A stretch of DNA of 47,497 nucleotides, taken from Olsenella sp. GTDB lineage: Bacteria > Actinomycetota > Coriobacteriia > Coriobacteriales > Atopobiaceae. The position numbers were made by a program, and so were the translations under genes. Below are positions 1-7,206 of the stretch, piece after piece. The stretch spans positions 1 to 47,497 of the forward strand of contig JALCMG010000016.1 of NCBI GenBank assembly GCA_022648325.1, in the 5' to 3' direction. How positions within the stretch are numbered: the stretch's first letter is position 1; each line of letters starts with the position of its first letter. The notes beneath the pieces were generated by a model. That model did no database searches and was not told the origin of the DNA. It was given only the letters and a program-made list of their open reading frames with translations.

Positions 1-180
1 GGCGAGGCCGGGGAGGGACCCATCAAAGCATCCGGTATCCGGTTCTCAAGGTGCGGCGGCGAACGAATGCGAATCGGTCAGATGAATCGGTCTTAAGGTC
101 TTGACTTCATATAGCTGGTCTCCCGTGTTGGGGCCAACGAGCCGAAGCCTCTGCCTCGGTTTTCTCGACTATACCCGACC
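1..180 (-). promoter_or_regulatory. Possible rRNA-operon leader with boxA-like motif
   Basis: No protein-like frame is visible. Read leftward on the minus strand, positions 53-38 give GCACCTTGAGAACCGG. The TTGAGAAC core resembles the boxA antitermination element in leaders of Gram-positive rRNA operons. A TATAGT hexamer on the minus strand at 173-168 could be the -10 element, but no good -35 lies at the right distance. The inference is that an rRNA operon runs out of the left edge. The rRNA gene itself is not in view, so this is tentative. Confidence 0.35.
142..164 (+). terminator. Short hairpin plus T-run
   Basis: CCGAAGC at 142-148 pairs with GCCTCGG at 153-159 (one mismatch) around a CTCT loop and is followed by TTTT at 160-163. 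This is a rho-independent terminator shape for rightward transcription. No rightward gene precedes it inside the window. Confidence 0.4.
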
Positions 181-301
181 CACGCGACATTAATTAGAGC
201 CTTAGGCTTTAGCGGCATGAGGCCAGGGGCGCGCGTCATGTGGAAAATTGCAACCATAAAGAACACGGTATCCGCCGATGGTGAACAGGCTAGGCAACCT
301 T

Positions 302-358
302 GATTCTCGCTGGTTAGAGGCGTCTAAACGTTCGGAAATTTCCTAAACGGCGAGAATC
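302..358. repeat. Diverged copy of palindromic repeat family A
   Basis: GATTCTCGC at 302-310 is exactly complementary to GCGAGAATC at 350-358. Inside is GGTTAGAGG, then GTCTAAACG and TCGG, which matches the core of the repeats at 4201-4310 (GGTTAGAGGGGTCTAATCGA). It is therefore listed as an outlying member of family A. The rest of 181-742 holds the inverted repeat at 438-513 and no recognisable gene. Confidence 0.5.
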
Positions 359-437
359 GGCGCGTTTGGCGGACCGTCCAGACGGGGGCGACCCACCGCC
401 GGACGCTCAACGCCCACTTCCAGGGCGCAGCGCTCAC

Positions 438-513
438 AATGTGTACAATTTGGCAGCAAGCGAGAATTCTCAACTGGGATTTTCAGACAATTGAATACCA
501 AATTGTACACATT
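438..513. promoter_or_regulatory. 16-bp perfect inverted repeat upstream of ABC exporter
   Basis: AATGTGTACAATTTGG at 438-453 is matched by its exact reverse complement at 498-513, with 44 bases between. The spacer also holds GAGAATTCTC (462-471), itself a perfect palindrome. The region is AT-rich against a GC-rich background and lies about 230 bp before the exporter start. Two distant operator half-sites allowing DNA looping, or a diverged mobile element, are both possible. No regulator gene is adjacent. Confidence 0.5.
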
Positions 514-742
514 TGTAGAGTAGGACGTGACAAACGGGACTCGGGCCGACGCAGAGGCCAGCACGACCGGCGCAGCGGCTAGCACGCCCTCCACGGGTCG
601 CCGCGCCGGCCGCTACCCGTCCTCCCCCACCTCACCATAAAGTTAGTCTATGCTTACACGCCGTCGGACCGGGTGCCGCCGCAACCTCGGCGGCGCCACC
701 GTCACCAAACCGCAGGCCGTTGCCCGCAGGAGGAGGAACACC

Positions 743-2476
743 ATGATGGACAAGAGGCTCCTGGCACTCGTGCCAGGAGCAATGCGACACGTGCTCGCAA
801 CCGTGGGCTGGCAGTGGCTCGGCCTCGTGGGCAACGTACTTCTCAGCTGGGAGATCTGCCGCGTTGTGGGCGCGCTTCTCGCCGGCACCGCACCCAGCAT
901 CCCGGAGGCCGCGCTCGTCCTGGCGCTGGCGCTTCTCGCCCGCCTGGCATCCACGCGCCTCTCGGCCCGCGAGTCCTTTGCCGCGTCGCAGGATGTGAAG
1001 GGTGCGCTGCGCAGGCGCATATACGAGAAGCTCCTGCGCCTTGGCCCGGGCTATGCGCAGGAGGTCTCCACCGCCGAGGTCGTCCAGCTCTCCGTCGAGG
1101 GCTGCGAGCAGCTCGAGACGTACTTTGGCCAGTACCTGCCGCAGCTCTTCTACTCGGTGCTTGCCCCAGTCACGCTCTTCTGCGTGGTGGCGCCCGCGTG
1201 CCTTCCCGCCGCAGTGGTGCTTCTCGTCTGCGTTCCGCTCATTCCGCTGGTCATCGTGGCCGTCCAGAAGGTGGCCAAGCGCATCCTCTCGCGCTACTGG
1301 GACCAGTACGCCACGCTGGGCGACTCGTTTCTCGAGAACCTCCAGGGCCTCACAACGCTCAAGATCTACCATGCCGACGCCGAGCGGCATCGCCGCATGA
1401 ACGAGGAGGCCGAGCACTTCCGCGTGGTCACCATGAAGGTCCTCTCGATGCAGCTCAACTCCATCATCGTGATGGACGTGGTGGCGCTGGGCGGCGCGGC
1501 GGCGGGTATCTCGGTGGCGCTGTGGCAGCTGGCGGCGGGGGCCGTCACGCCCACTGCGGCGCTCTTTGTGGCGCTCGTCTCGGCGGACTTCTTCCTCCCC
1601 ATGCGCCAGCTTGGCTCCTACTTCCACGTGGCCATGAACGGCATGGCGGCAAGCGAGAAGATCTTCCGCCTGCTTGACCTCGAGGAGCCGCCCGCGCGCA
1701 CGCTGGCGCCGGCGCCCGCGGACGCCCTCTCCATGCGCGACGTGGACTTCTCCTACGACGGCGACCGCAAGGTCCTCTCGCACGTCACCCTTGAGGTGGC
1801 GCCGCGCGGCATGACCGCCGTGGTGGGCGTCTCGGGCTCGGGCAAGTCCACCGTGGCAGCGCTTCTCTCTGGCCACGAGCACGGCTGGACCGGTGACGTG
1901 CTGGTGGGCGAGACAGGCGTGGATCAGGTGGACCCGGCGGCTCTCTCGCGCCACGTGACCATGGTCGCGGCGGGCGCCCACGTGTTCTCGGGAACCGTAC
2001 GCGAGAACCTCCTCATGGCGCACCCCGAGGCAACGGACGACCAGCTATGGGCCGCACTCAAGACGGCGCGTCTCGACGGCTTTGTGCGCGAGCGCGGCGG
2101 CCTTGACATGGCAATCGAGCAGGACGCGGCAAACCTCTCCGGCGGTCAGCGCCAGCGCCTGGCGCTTGCGCGAGCGCTTCTCCACGACTCACCGGTCTAC
2201 GTCTTTGACGAGGCCACAAGCAACATCGACGCCGAGAGCGAGGAGCAGGTCATGGCCGCCGTCCGCGAGCTGGCGCGCGAGCGCGCGGTGCTCGTGATCT
2301 CTCACCGCCTGGCCAACGTGGTGGACGCGTCGTGCATCTACGTGCTGCGCGACGGCCGCGTGGTAGGCGCGGGAACGCACGGCGAGCTTCTCGCCAACTG
2401 CGAGGAGTATGGCAGGCTCTGGGGCGAGCAGCAGGCCCTCGAGGCATACGGAAGGGGTGAGCGCCATGGCGCGTAG
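743..2476 (+). CDS. ABC exporter half-transporter, first subunit (membrane + ATPase)
   Basis: A 577-residue fused exporter subunit with an N-terminal transmembrane domain (about residues 10-310) and a C-terminal nucleotide-binding domain. The latter carries Walker A GVSGSGKST, signature LSGGQRQR, Walker B VYVFDEATSNID and the H-loop SHRL. The start at 743 follows AGGAGGAGG at 729; an upstream ATG at 650 lacks a ribosome binding site. The next gene overlaps its end by 11 bases and encodes the partner subunit. Such pairs form heterodimeric exporters, including CydDC-type thiol exporters and multidrug exporters. The general CydD-like layout is compatible with thiol export, but no substrate can be assigned. 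Confidence 0.9.
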   Translation: MMDKRLLALVPGAMRHVLATVGWQWLGLVGNVLLSWEICRVVGALLAGTAPSIPEAALVLALALLARLASTRLSARESFAASQDVKGALRRRIYEKLLRLGPGYAQEVSTAEVVQLSVEGCEQLETYFGQYLPQLFYSVLAPVTLFCVVAPACLPAAVVLLVCVPLIPLVIVAVQKVAKRILSRYWDQYATLGDSFLENLQGLTTLKIYHADAERHRRMNEEAEHFRVVTMKVLSMQLNSIIVMDVVALGGAAAGISVALWQLAAGAVTPTAALFVALVSADFFLPMRQLGSYFHVAMNGMAASEKIFRLLDLEEPPARTLAPAPADALSMRDVDFSYDGDRKVLSHVTLEVAPRGMTAVVGVSGSGKSTVAALLSGHEHGWTGDVLVGETGVDQVDPAALSRHVTMVAAGAHVFSGTVRENLLMAHPEATDDQLWAALKTARLDGFVRERGGLDMAIEQDAANLSGGQRQRLALARALLHDSPVYVFDEATSNIDAESEEQVMAAVRELARERAVLVISHRLANVVDASCIYVLRDGRVVGAGTHGELLANCEEYGRLWGEQQALEAYGRGERHGA

Positions 2477-4154
2477 GGATACGGGAAACGCCGCGCGCGA
2501 GCAGAGCGGCGCGCGCATCATGTGGCGGATGCTGGGCTTTGTGAGGCCGCTAGCAGGCGTGATGGTTGTCTCGGTGGCCTGCGGCGTTGCGGGCTTCTGC
2601 TGCGCCACGGGCATTCCGGTGCTGGCCGCCGAGGAGGTGTTCGCGCTTGCGGGCGCGGGCTCGCTTGCCTGGCCGCTTGCCACCGTGTGCTGGGTGCTTG
2701 CCGCCATGGCGCTGGCGCGCGGCGTGCTTCACTATGTCGAGCAGCGCTGCAACCACTACATCGCGTTCCGGCTGCTTGCGCACATCCGCGACCTGGTCTT
2801 TGGCGCACTGAGGAAGTTGGCACCCGCCAAGCTCGCGGGACGCGACCGCGGCAGTCTTGTCTCCACGGTCACGAGCGACGTGGAGCTGCTCGAGGTCTTC
2901 TTTGCGCACACCATCTCGCCCATCTGCATCGCCGTGCTCATGGCGATCGTGGGCGCTGCGTTCCTGTGGCAGCTCGCGCCGGCGTTTACACTTGTGGCGC
3001 TCGTGGCATGGGCACTCGTGGGCGTAGCGGTGCCGCTGGCCGTCTCGCGCAGCTCGGGCGACGCCGGCCGCAGGCAGCGCGACCTTGCGGGGTCGCTCTC
3101 CGGCTACGTGCTGGACGGCCTCCGCGGCCTGGGCGAGGTGCTGCAGTTTGGTGCCGGCGCGTCTCGCCTCGACGGGCTTGACGCCCGCTCGCGCGAGCTG
3201 GTTGGCGCGGAGCGCGAGGTGCGCCGGGCTGGTGCGAGCGGGGCTTCTGCCGTGAGCGCCGTGATCCTTCTCGCCACCATCGCCGAGCTGGCACTGGGCA
3301 CGCAGCTTGTTGCCGCAGGCGCGGCGACCCCAGAGGACACCGTGCTGGCGACGGTCTTTGTGCTCTCGAGCTTTGGCCCCTTTGCGGCACTTGCCAACCT
3401 TGGCGCCACGCTTCAGGGCACGCTTGCCTCCGGTGCGCGCGTGTTGGAGATCTTGGACGAGAAGCCCCAGGTAGAGGAGGTCGAGAAGGGCGTCGACGTG
3501 ACCTTCTCGGACGCCTCGGCCGAGCACGTGGACTTCTCGTATGGCGCTGAGAAGGTCCTCTCTGACGTCTCCGTGCGCGTGCCTGCGGGGCGCATCGTGG
3601 GCATCTCCGGGCGCAGTGGGTCTGGCAAGTCGACCCTGGCGCGGCTGTTCATGCGTTTCTGGGATGTTGAGCAGGGTCGCATTGCCGTCTCGGGGACGGA
3701 CGTGCGCGAGATACGCACCGCATCCCTGCGCGACGCGGAGGCGCTGGTCGAGCAGGACACCTCGCTCTTCCACGACTCCATCCGCGACAACCTGCTCATT
3801 GCCAAGCCCACGGCAACGCAGGAGGAGCTTGAGGAGGCGTGCCGCAAGGCGTCGATTCACGACTTCATCGAGAACCTGCCCAACGGCTACGACACCATGG
3901 TGGGCGAGCTTGGCGGAACGCTCTCCTCGGGCGAGCGCCAGCGCCTGGGGCTGGCGCGCGCGTTTCTCCACGACGCGCCGTTCCTGCTGCTGGACGAGCC
4001 CACGAGCAACCTCGACTCGCTCAACGAGGGCCAGGTACTGCGGTCACTGGACGAGGAGCGCGGACGGCGGGCGGTGCTTCTCGTCTCGCACCGAGCCTCG
4101 ACCATGGCGATTGCGGACGAGGTGCACTCGATGGACTCGGGCCGCGTGAGCTAG
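2466..4154 (+). CDS. ABC exporter half-transporter, second subunit
   Basis: A 562-residue subunit with a transmembrane domain followed by an ATPase domain: Walker A GRSGSGKST, signature LSSGERQR, Walker B FLLLDEPTSNLD, and SHRAST as the H-loop. The ATG at 2466 lies inside the last codons of the preceding gene, with AGGGGTGAG just upstream, so the two are translationally coupled. The signature LSSGE departs from LSGGQ, while the partner keeps the canonical form. That asymmetry between the two sites is common in heterodimeric exporters. Convergent with the dioxygenase gene downstream; the space between is filled with repeats. Confidence 0.9.
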   Translation: MARRDTGNAAREQSGARIMWRMLGFVRPLAGVMVVSVACGVAGFCCATGIPVLAAEEVFALAGAGSLAWPLATVCWVLAAMALARGVLHYVEQRCNHYIAFRLLAHIRDLVFGALRKLAPAKLAGRDRGSLVSTVTSDVELLEVFFAHTISPICIAVLMAIVGAAFLWQLAPAFTLVALVAWALVGVAVPLAVSRSSGDAGRRQRDLAGSLSGYVLDGLRGLGEVLQFGAGASRLDGLDARSRELVGAEREVRRAGASGASAVSAVILLATIAELALGTQLVAAGAATPEDTVLATVFVLSSFGPFAALANLGATLQGTLASGARVLEILDEKPQVEEVEKGVDVTFSDASAEHVDFSYGAEKVLSDVSVRVPAGRIVGISGRSGSGKSTLARLFMRFWDVEQGRIAVSGTDVREIRTASLRDAEALVEQDTSLFHDSIRDNLLIAKPTATQEELEEACRKASIHDFIENLPNGYDTMVGELGGTLSSGERQRLGLARAFLHDAPFLLLDEPTSNLDSLNEGQVLRSLDEERGRRAVLLVSHRASTMAIADEVHSMDSGRVS

Positions 4155-4200
4155 GGGCGCGGGTCCTTGCGATTCCCCGCAGTCATCTTCCTCTTCCATA

Positions 4201-4310
4201 CCTGCAAATTCCGATCGGTTAGAGGGGCCTAATCGATCGGAAACTGCAGGATTTCTATCCAGCTGCAAATTTCGATTGGTTAGAGGGGTCTAATCGATCG
4301 GAATTTGCAG
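4201..4310. repeat. Palindromic repeat family A, tandem pair
   Basis: Two imperfect palindromes lie side by side. Copy 1 (4201-4250) runs from CCTGCAAATTCCGATCGGTT to CGATCGGAAACTGCAGG. Copy 2 (4262-4310) runs from GCTGCAAATTTCGATTGGTT to CGATCGGAATTTGCAGG. The middle is TAGAGGGGCCTAAT or TAGAGGGGTCTAAT. The starts are 61 bp apart, as in the pair at 43955-44063 (60 bp). The pair sits between two convergent genes. Confidence 0.85.
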
Positions 4311-4403
4311 GATTCCGCAGGCGGCAGGACTCCGCAGGCGGCAAGCGAGGCGCGACGGCTGCAGCGGGTGTAGGGGCGACTGGCCGCACAGGGTTGGCGT
4401 CTG

Positions 4404-4540
4404 GAGGCGCCACACATTCGGTGTTCAAATGCATGACAACCAGCGCGGGATACACATTTAACTGCGAATGTGTGGCGACCAGCGCGGGATACAGATTCGG
4501 GTTCAAACCTATATCGCGCCGCTACACATTCGTTGCTCGA
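4404..4540. repeat. Repeat family E (ACACATTCG palindromes, 39-bp unit)
   Basis: Degenerate tandem units carry ACACATTCG...CGAATGTGT palindromes joined by GGCGACCAGCGCGGGATA. The linker AGCGCGGGAT recurs at 4442 and 4481, giving a 39-bp period. Related palindromes occur at 7035 and 47083. The repeat sits between convergent genes. No ORF of interest is present in 4311-4558. Confidence 0.7.
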
Positions 4541-4558
4541 AACTGTAGCAGCATCGCA

Positions 4559-5332
4559 TCACGCAAACACGTAGCTGTTCATCGATATCGCACCGAGGTT
4601 GCGAATGTCATTGAAGACCTCGGGCTTCTCGCCCTCGGACGCGCCCAGAACCGTGAGCAGCGGAAGAAAGTGGTCTGGGGTGGGCACGGCGTAGCTTGCG
4701 TGCGGCAGCCGCTCGTAGTTGATGACCTTCTCGTCGTCGCGCGCCTCCACCGCCGCTCGCACCGCAGCATCAAACTCGTCGCAGGCAGAGGTGCCCGCAG
4801 GGTTGTCCCACTCGACCTCGCGCAGGTTGTGCACCACGTTGCCGCTCCCCAGCACCACAAAGCCCTCGTCGCACAGCGGTGCGAGGCGTCGGCCCAGGTC
4901 ATAGGCGTATCGAGCATCGGCCAGGCCGTTCACCGAGAACTCCACCACGGGAACGTTTGCCTTGGGCAGCATGTGGTGGAGCGGCGTCCACACGCCATGG
5001 TCGATGCCCCAGGTGTCGTCCACCTCCACGTCGCTGCCGAGCAGTTCCTGCACGCGAGCCGTATGCTCGGCGCTGCCAGCAGGGCGGTACTTGATTGCAT
5101 AGAGCTCTGGCGGAAAGCCATACATGTCGTTCACCTGGCGCGGAGTGGGGTCACTCTGGACCAGCGTCCCGCGGGTGAACCAGTGTGCCGACACGGCGAG
5201 AATGGCACGTGGCGCATCGGTCAGGACCTTCTCGCCCATCGCGCGCAGACCGTGCGCGACCTCGTCGTCCCGAAGCGCCATCATTGGGTCGCCATGTCCC
5301 ACGAACACCGCCATCTGCCTCTTGTTAGCCAT
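4559..5332 (-). CDS. ygiD: DODA-type extradiol ring-cleavage dioxygenase
   Basis: A 257-residue class III (LigB-type) extradiol dioxygenase, the family of E. coli YgiD (4,5-DOPA dioxygenase). The expected metal-ligand regions are present: VGHGDPMMA near residue 12, SAHWFTRG near 47, GIDHGVWTPLHHMLP near 110-125, and SGNVVHNLR near 165. Substrates in the family are catechols such as DOPA, but activity on host or dietary catechols is only a suggestion here. It ends in TGA. The divergent neighbour is a nitrilase, and a palindrome sits 13 bp before the start. Confidence 0.9.
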   Translation of the reverse strand: MANKRQMAVFVGHGDPMMALRDDEVAHGLRAMGEKVLTDAPRAILAVSAHWFTRGTLVQSDPTPRQVNDMYGFPPELYAIKYRPAGSAEHTARVQELLGSDVEVDDTWGIDHGVWTPLHHMLPKANVPVVEFSVNGLADARYAYDLGRRLAPLCDEGFVVLGSGNVVHNLREVEWDNPAGTSACDEFDAAVRAAVEARDDEKVINYERLPHASYAVPTPDHFLPLLTVLGASEGEKPEVFNDIRNLGAISMNSYVFA

Positions 5333-5344
5333 AATGTCCTACAT

Positions 5345-5359
5345 CACTACTTGGTAGTG
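5345..5359. promoter_or_regulatory. Operator-like palindrome between divergent genes
   Basis: CACTACTTGGTAGTG is a 15-bp palindrome (arms of 6, loop TTG) just upstream of the dioxygenase start, in an AT-rich stretch that also has a TATACT hexamer at 5383. ACTACTT/AAGTAGT-like sites are typical of HxlR/DUF24-family regulators. One such gene lies at 46656, but a link is only a guess. Confidence 0.5.
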
Positions 5360-5532
5360 TATTTGTACTTATCGCTGAGTTCTATACTACGCGGCGAGAA
5401 ATGCTATGCAAGAGGTATCTTTTGCCATACCAAGGAAGGCGCGTTCCATGCGAGTTACTCCTACTGGCCGGACACCGTCCTCGACACTACAATGGTTGCC
5501 GCCCTATACCCCACCCCGTAATGGAGGCACCG

Positions 5533-6465
5533 ATGAGAGACATCCAGGACACCTGCAGGATTGCCGTGGTGCAGTCGCGACCTCGGCCGTTCGACCGCGA
5601 CGCTTGTCTGGCGGGGGCCGTCGAGGCCATCCGTCGCGTGGCCGAGGAGCGCCCCAGCGATCTTGTGGCGCTGCCCGAGCTTCTCATCCCTGGATATCCG
5701 CATGGCCTGACCTTTGGGTTTGTCGTTGGCGCCCGCGAGCCCGGCAGCAAGGAGCTGTGGAAGCGCTACTACGATGGCTCGGTTGTGGTTGGTGGGCCCG
5801 AGACCGAGGCCTTGGCCGCTGCGGCGCGCGAGACCGGCGCATGGGTGAGCGTGGGCGTCTCGGAGCGCGACGCCACCTCCGGCACGCTCTACAACACCAA
5901 CCTGGTCTTTGCGCCGGATGGCCACCTTGACGCGTGGCACCGCAAGCTCAAGCCCACCGGCGCCGAGCGGCTGGTATGGGGCGACGCGCAAAACCACTAC
6001 TTCCCCGTGAGCCAGACGCCGTGGGGCCCTATGGGAACGCTCATCTGCTGGGAGAACTACATGCCGCTGGCGCGCGCGGCGCTCTACCAGAAGGGCGTGG
6101 CAATCTACCTGGCCCCCAACACCAACGGCAACCCCGAGTGGCAGGCGACGGTCGAGCACATCGCCATCGAGGGTCGCTGCTTCGTGGTGAGCTGCGCGCC
6201 ATACCTGCTGCGCGATGACTATCCTGCGGACCTTCTCGCCAACCCCGACGTCGCGCGTCTGCCCGAGGTGGTGTATCGCGGCGGATCGAGCGTTGTCGAC
6301 CCGTTTGGTCACCCCGTGCCAGGCGCGGAGCCGCTCTGGGACACCGACGGCATCCTCTACGCCACGCTCGACATGCAGCAGGTACCTGCGTCGAAGTGGG
6401 AGTTTGACCCCATGGGACACTACGCGCGCCCCGATGCCGTGCGGCTTGAGGTCAACGACATCTAG
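5533..6465 (+). CDS. Nitrilase-type carbon-nitrogen hydrolase
   Basis: A 310-residue member of the nitrilase superfamily with the full Glu-Lys-Cys triad: E49 in ALPELLIPGYP, K138 in HRKLKPT and C172 in ICWENYMP. The length and the ICWENYMP motif fit true nitrilases/aliphatic amidases better than ureidopropionases. The start at 5533 is preferred because GGAGG lies at 5523-5527. An in-frame ATG at 5521 and a longer upstream extension lack a suitable site. The gene is transcribed away from the dioxygenase. The natural substrate cannot be read from sequence. Confidence 0.9.
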   Translation: MRDIQDTCRIAVVQSRPRPFDRDACLAGAVEAIRRVAEERPSDLVALPELLIPGYPHGLTFGFVVGAREPGSKELWKRYYDGSVVVGGPETEALAAAARETGAWVSVGVSERDATSGTLYNTNLVFAPDGHLDAWHRKLKPTGAERLVWGDAQNHYFPVSQTPWGPMGTLICWENYMPLARAALYQKGVAIYLAPNTNGNPEWQATVEHIAIEGRCFVVSCAPYLLRDDYPADLLANPDVARLPEVVYRGGSSVVDPFGHPVPGAEPLWDTDGILYATLDMQQVPASKWEFDPMGHYARPDAVRLEVNDI

Positions 6466-6494
6466 CGGGGCGGCGCCGGCGGGGAGTTGGTGCC

Positions 6495-6630
6495 CAGGCG
6501 CGGGTTTCCGCAGCTAGCACGCACTAAAAGCGCCCTTCCGGCGCGGATTTGGCGCCCGAGGGCGCATTTTGTCAGCTGGCGCGTGCGAGAAGTGCCTTCT
6601 GCCGCCTGCCGGAACTCCGCCGGGGGGCAC
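6495..6630. repeat. Repeat family B hairpin array, copy 1
   Basis: GC-rich hairpins, such as GCGCCCTTCCGGCG pairing with GGCGCCCGAGGGCGC around 6530-6565 and the stem at 6593-6629, alternate with spacers GCAGCTAGCACGCAC and CAGCTGGCGCGTGCGAGAAG. These spacers match the TCGTACGTNNTNGCTGC spacers of the other family B arrays. The array lies directly downstream of the nitrilase gene. Confidence 0.65.
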
Positions 6631-6906
6631 CTTCCCCTCTCGCCGCCTTCGCCCTGTCAGTCTTCCCGCCACTTTCGCTCCGTAAGCACTTCCTCCGCGA
6701 ATTATTGCGCGTTATTCCTAAGAGATTAAGATCCTACAGGCCATTTTTCGCTCATGCAAGATATTTCGCGCAATAAATGCGAGTGGGGCAGGGCGAGAGG
6801 GACAACGCAGAACGCGCGACGTGAAAGAGAACGACGCAGAGACGGGCGACGCATGCCCATCCTCGAGGTTCGCGCCAGCCCGGGGTGCTCCTTTCATCTT
6901 TGATTG

Positions 6907-7005
6907 GAGAATAGCTCTTGTTCTTAAAACCGATGACTGTTACCTGGGCAAACGCGACCTCCGTTTAAAAAAGGAGCTATTCTCTGCAAGGGGGAGACGA
7001 GGAGC
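6907..7005. repeat. Structured repeat family D, copy 1
   Basis: GAGAATAGCTC (6907-6917) pairs perfectly with GAGCTATTCTC (6974-6984) around 56 bases that contain TTCTTAAAAC and GTTTAAAAAA as a weaker inner stem. The 3' flank is GGGGGAGACGAG. The copy at 21050-21147 keeps the shape and flank while changing paired bases together. It could be a structured RNA or a non-autonomous mobile element. Bases 7006-7116 hold a family E half-palindrome (7035) and no gene. Confidence 0.7.
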
Positions 7006-7116
7006 GAGTGAAGCTGCGACTTCCAGGCCCCTCTCCGCCACACATTCGCAGCCGAGAACAGCCGAGACCCCCAAGATACGCCCCTCCCAAACTTTTTCGA
7101 CTTTCTCGCCCCATAC

Positions 7117-7168
7117 ATACCCCAATGGGGTATAGTGTCTCTCGGCAAAAGATACCCTATTGGGGTTT
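7117..7168. promoter_or_regulatory. Two G/C-tract palindromic operators at the ABC promoter
   Basis: ATACCCCAATGGGGTAT (7117-7133) is a perfect 17-bp palindrome, and ATACCCTATTGGGGTTT (7152-7168) is a near copy 35 bp on. The first overlaps a TATAGT -10-like hexamer (7131-7136). The TACCC...GGGTA form resembles operators of CsoR/RcnR-family metal or sulfur sensors. No such regulator is encoded here, so the assignment is by resemblance only. Confidence 0.6.
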
Positions 7169-7206
7169 CAGCGGACGCTTCACACAGGCGAGAACGGAGA
7201 GTAACC

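Noticed and set aside
110..160. Rightward promoter TTGACT at 110
   Set aside because: No -10 hexamer at 16-18 bp and no gene follows within 550 bp.
632..2023. Long open frames on the strand opposite the ABC exporter genes
   Set aside because: They are rich in Arg, His and Ala, have no ribosome binding sites and mirror true domains on the other strand. High GC makes such shadows common.
5401..5532. N-terminal extension of the nitrilase
   Set aside because: The extension runs through AT-rich promoter sequence and the real start at 5533 has a GGAGG site.
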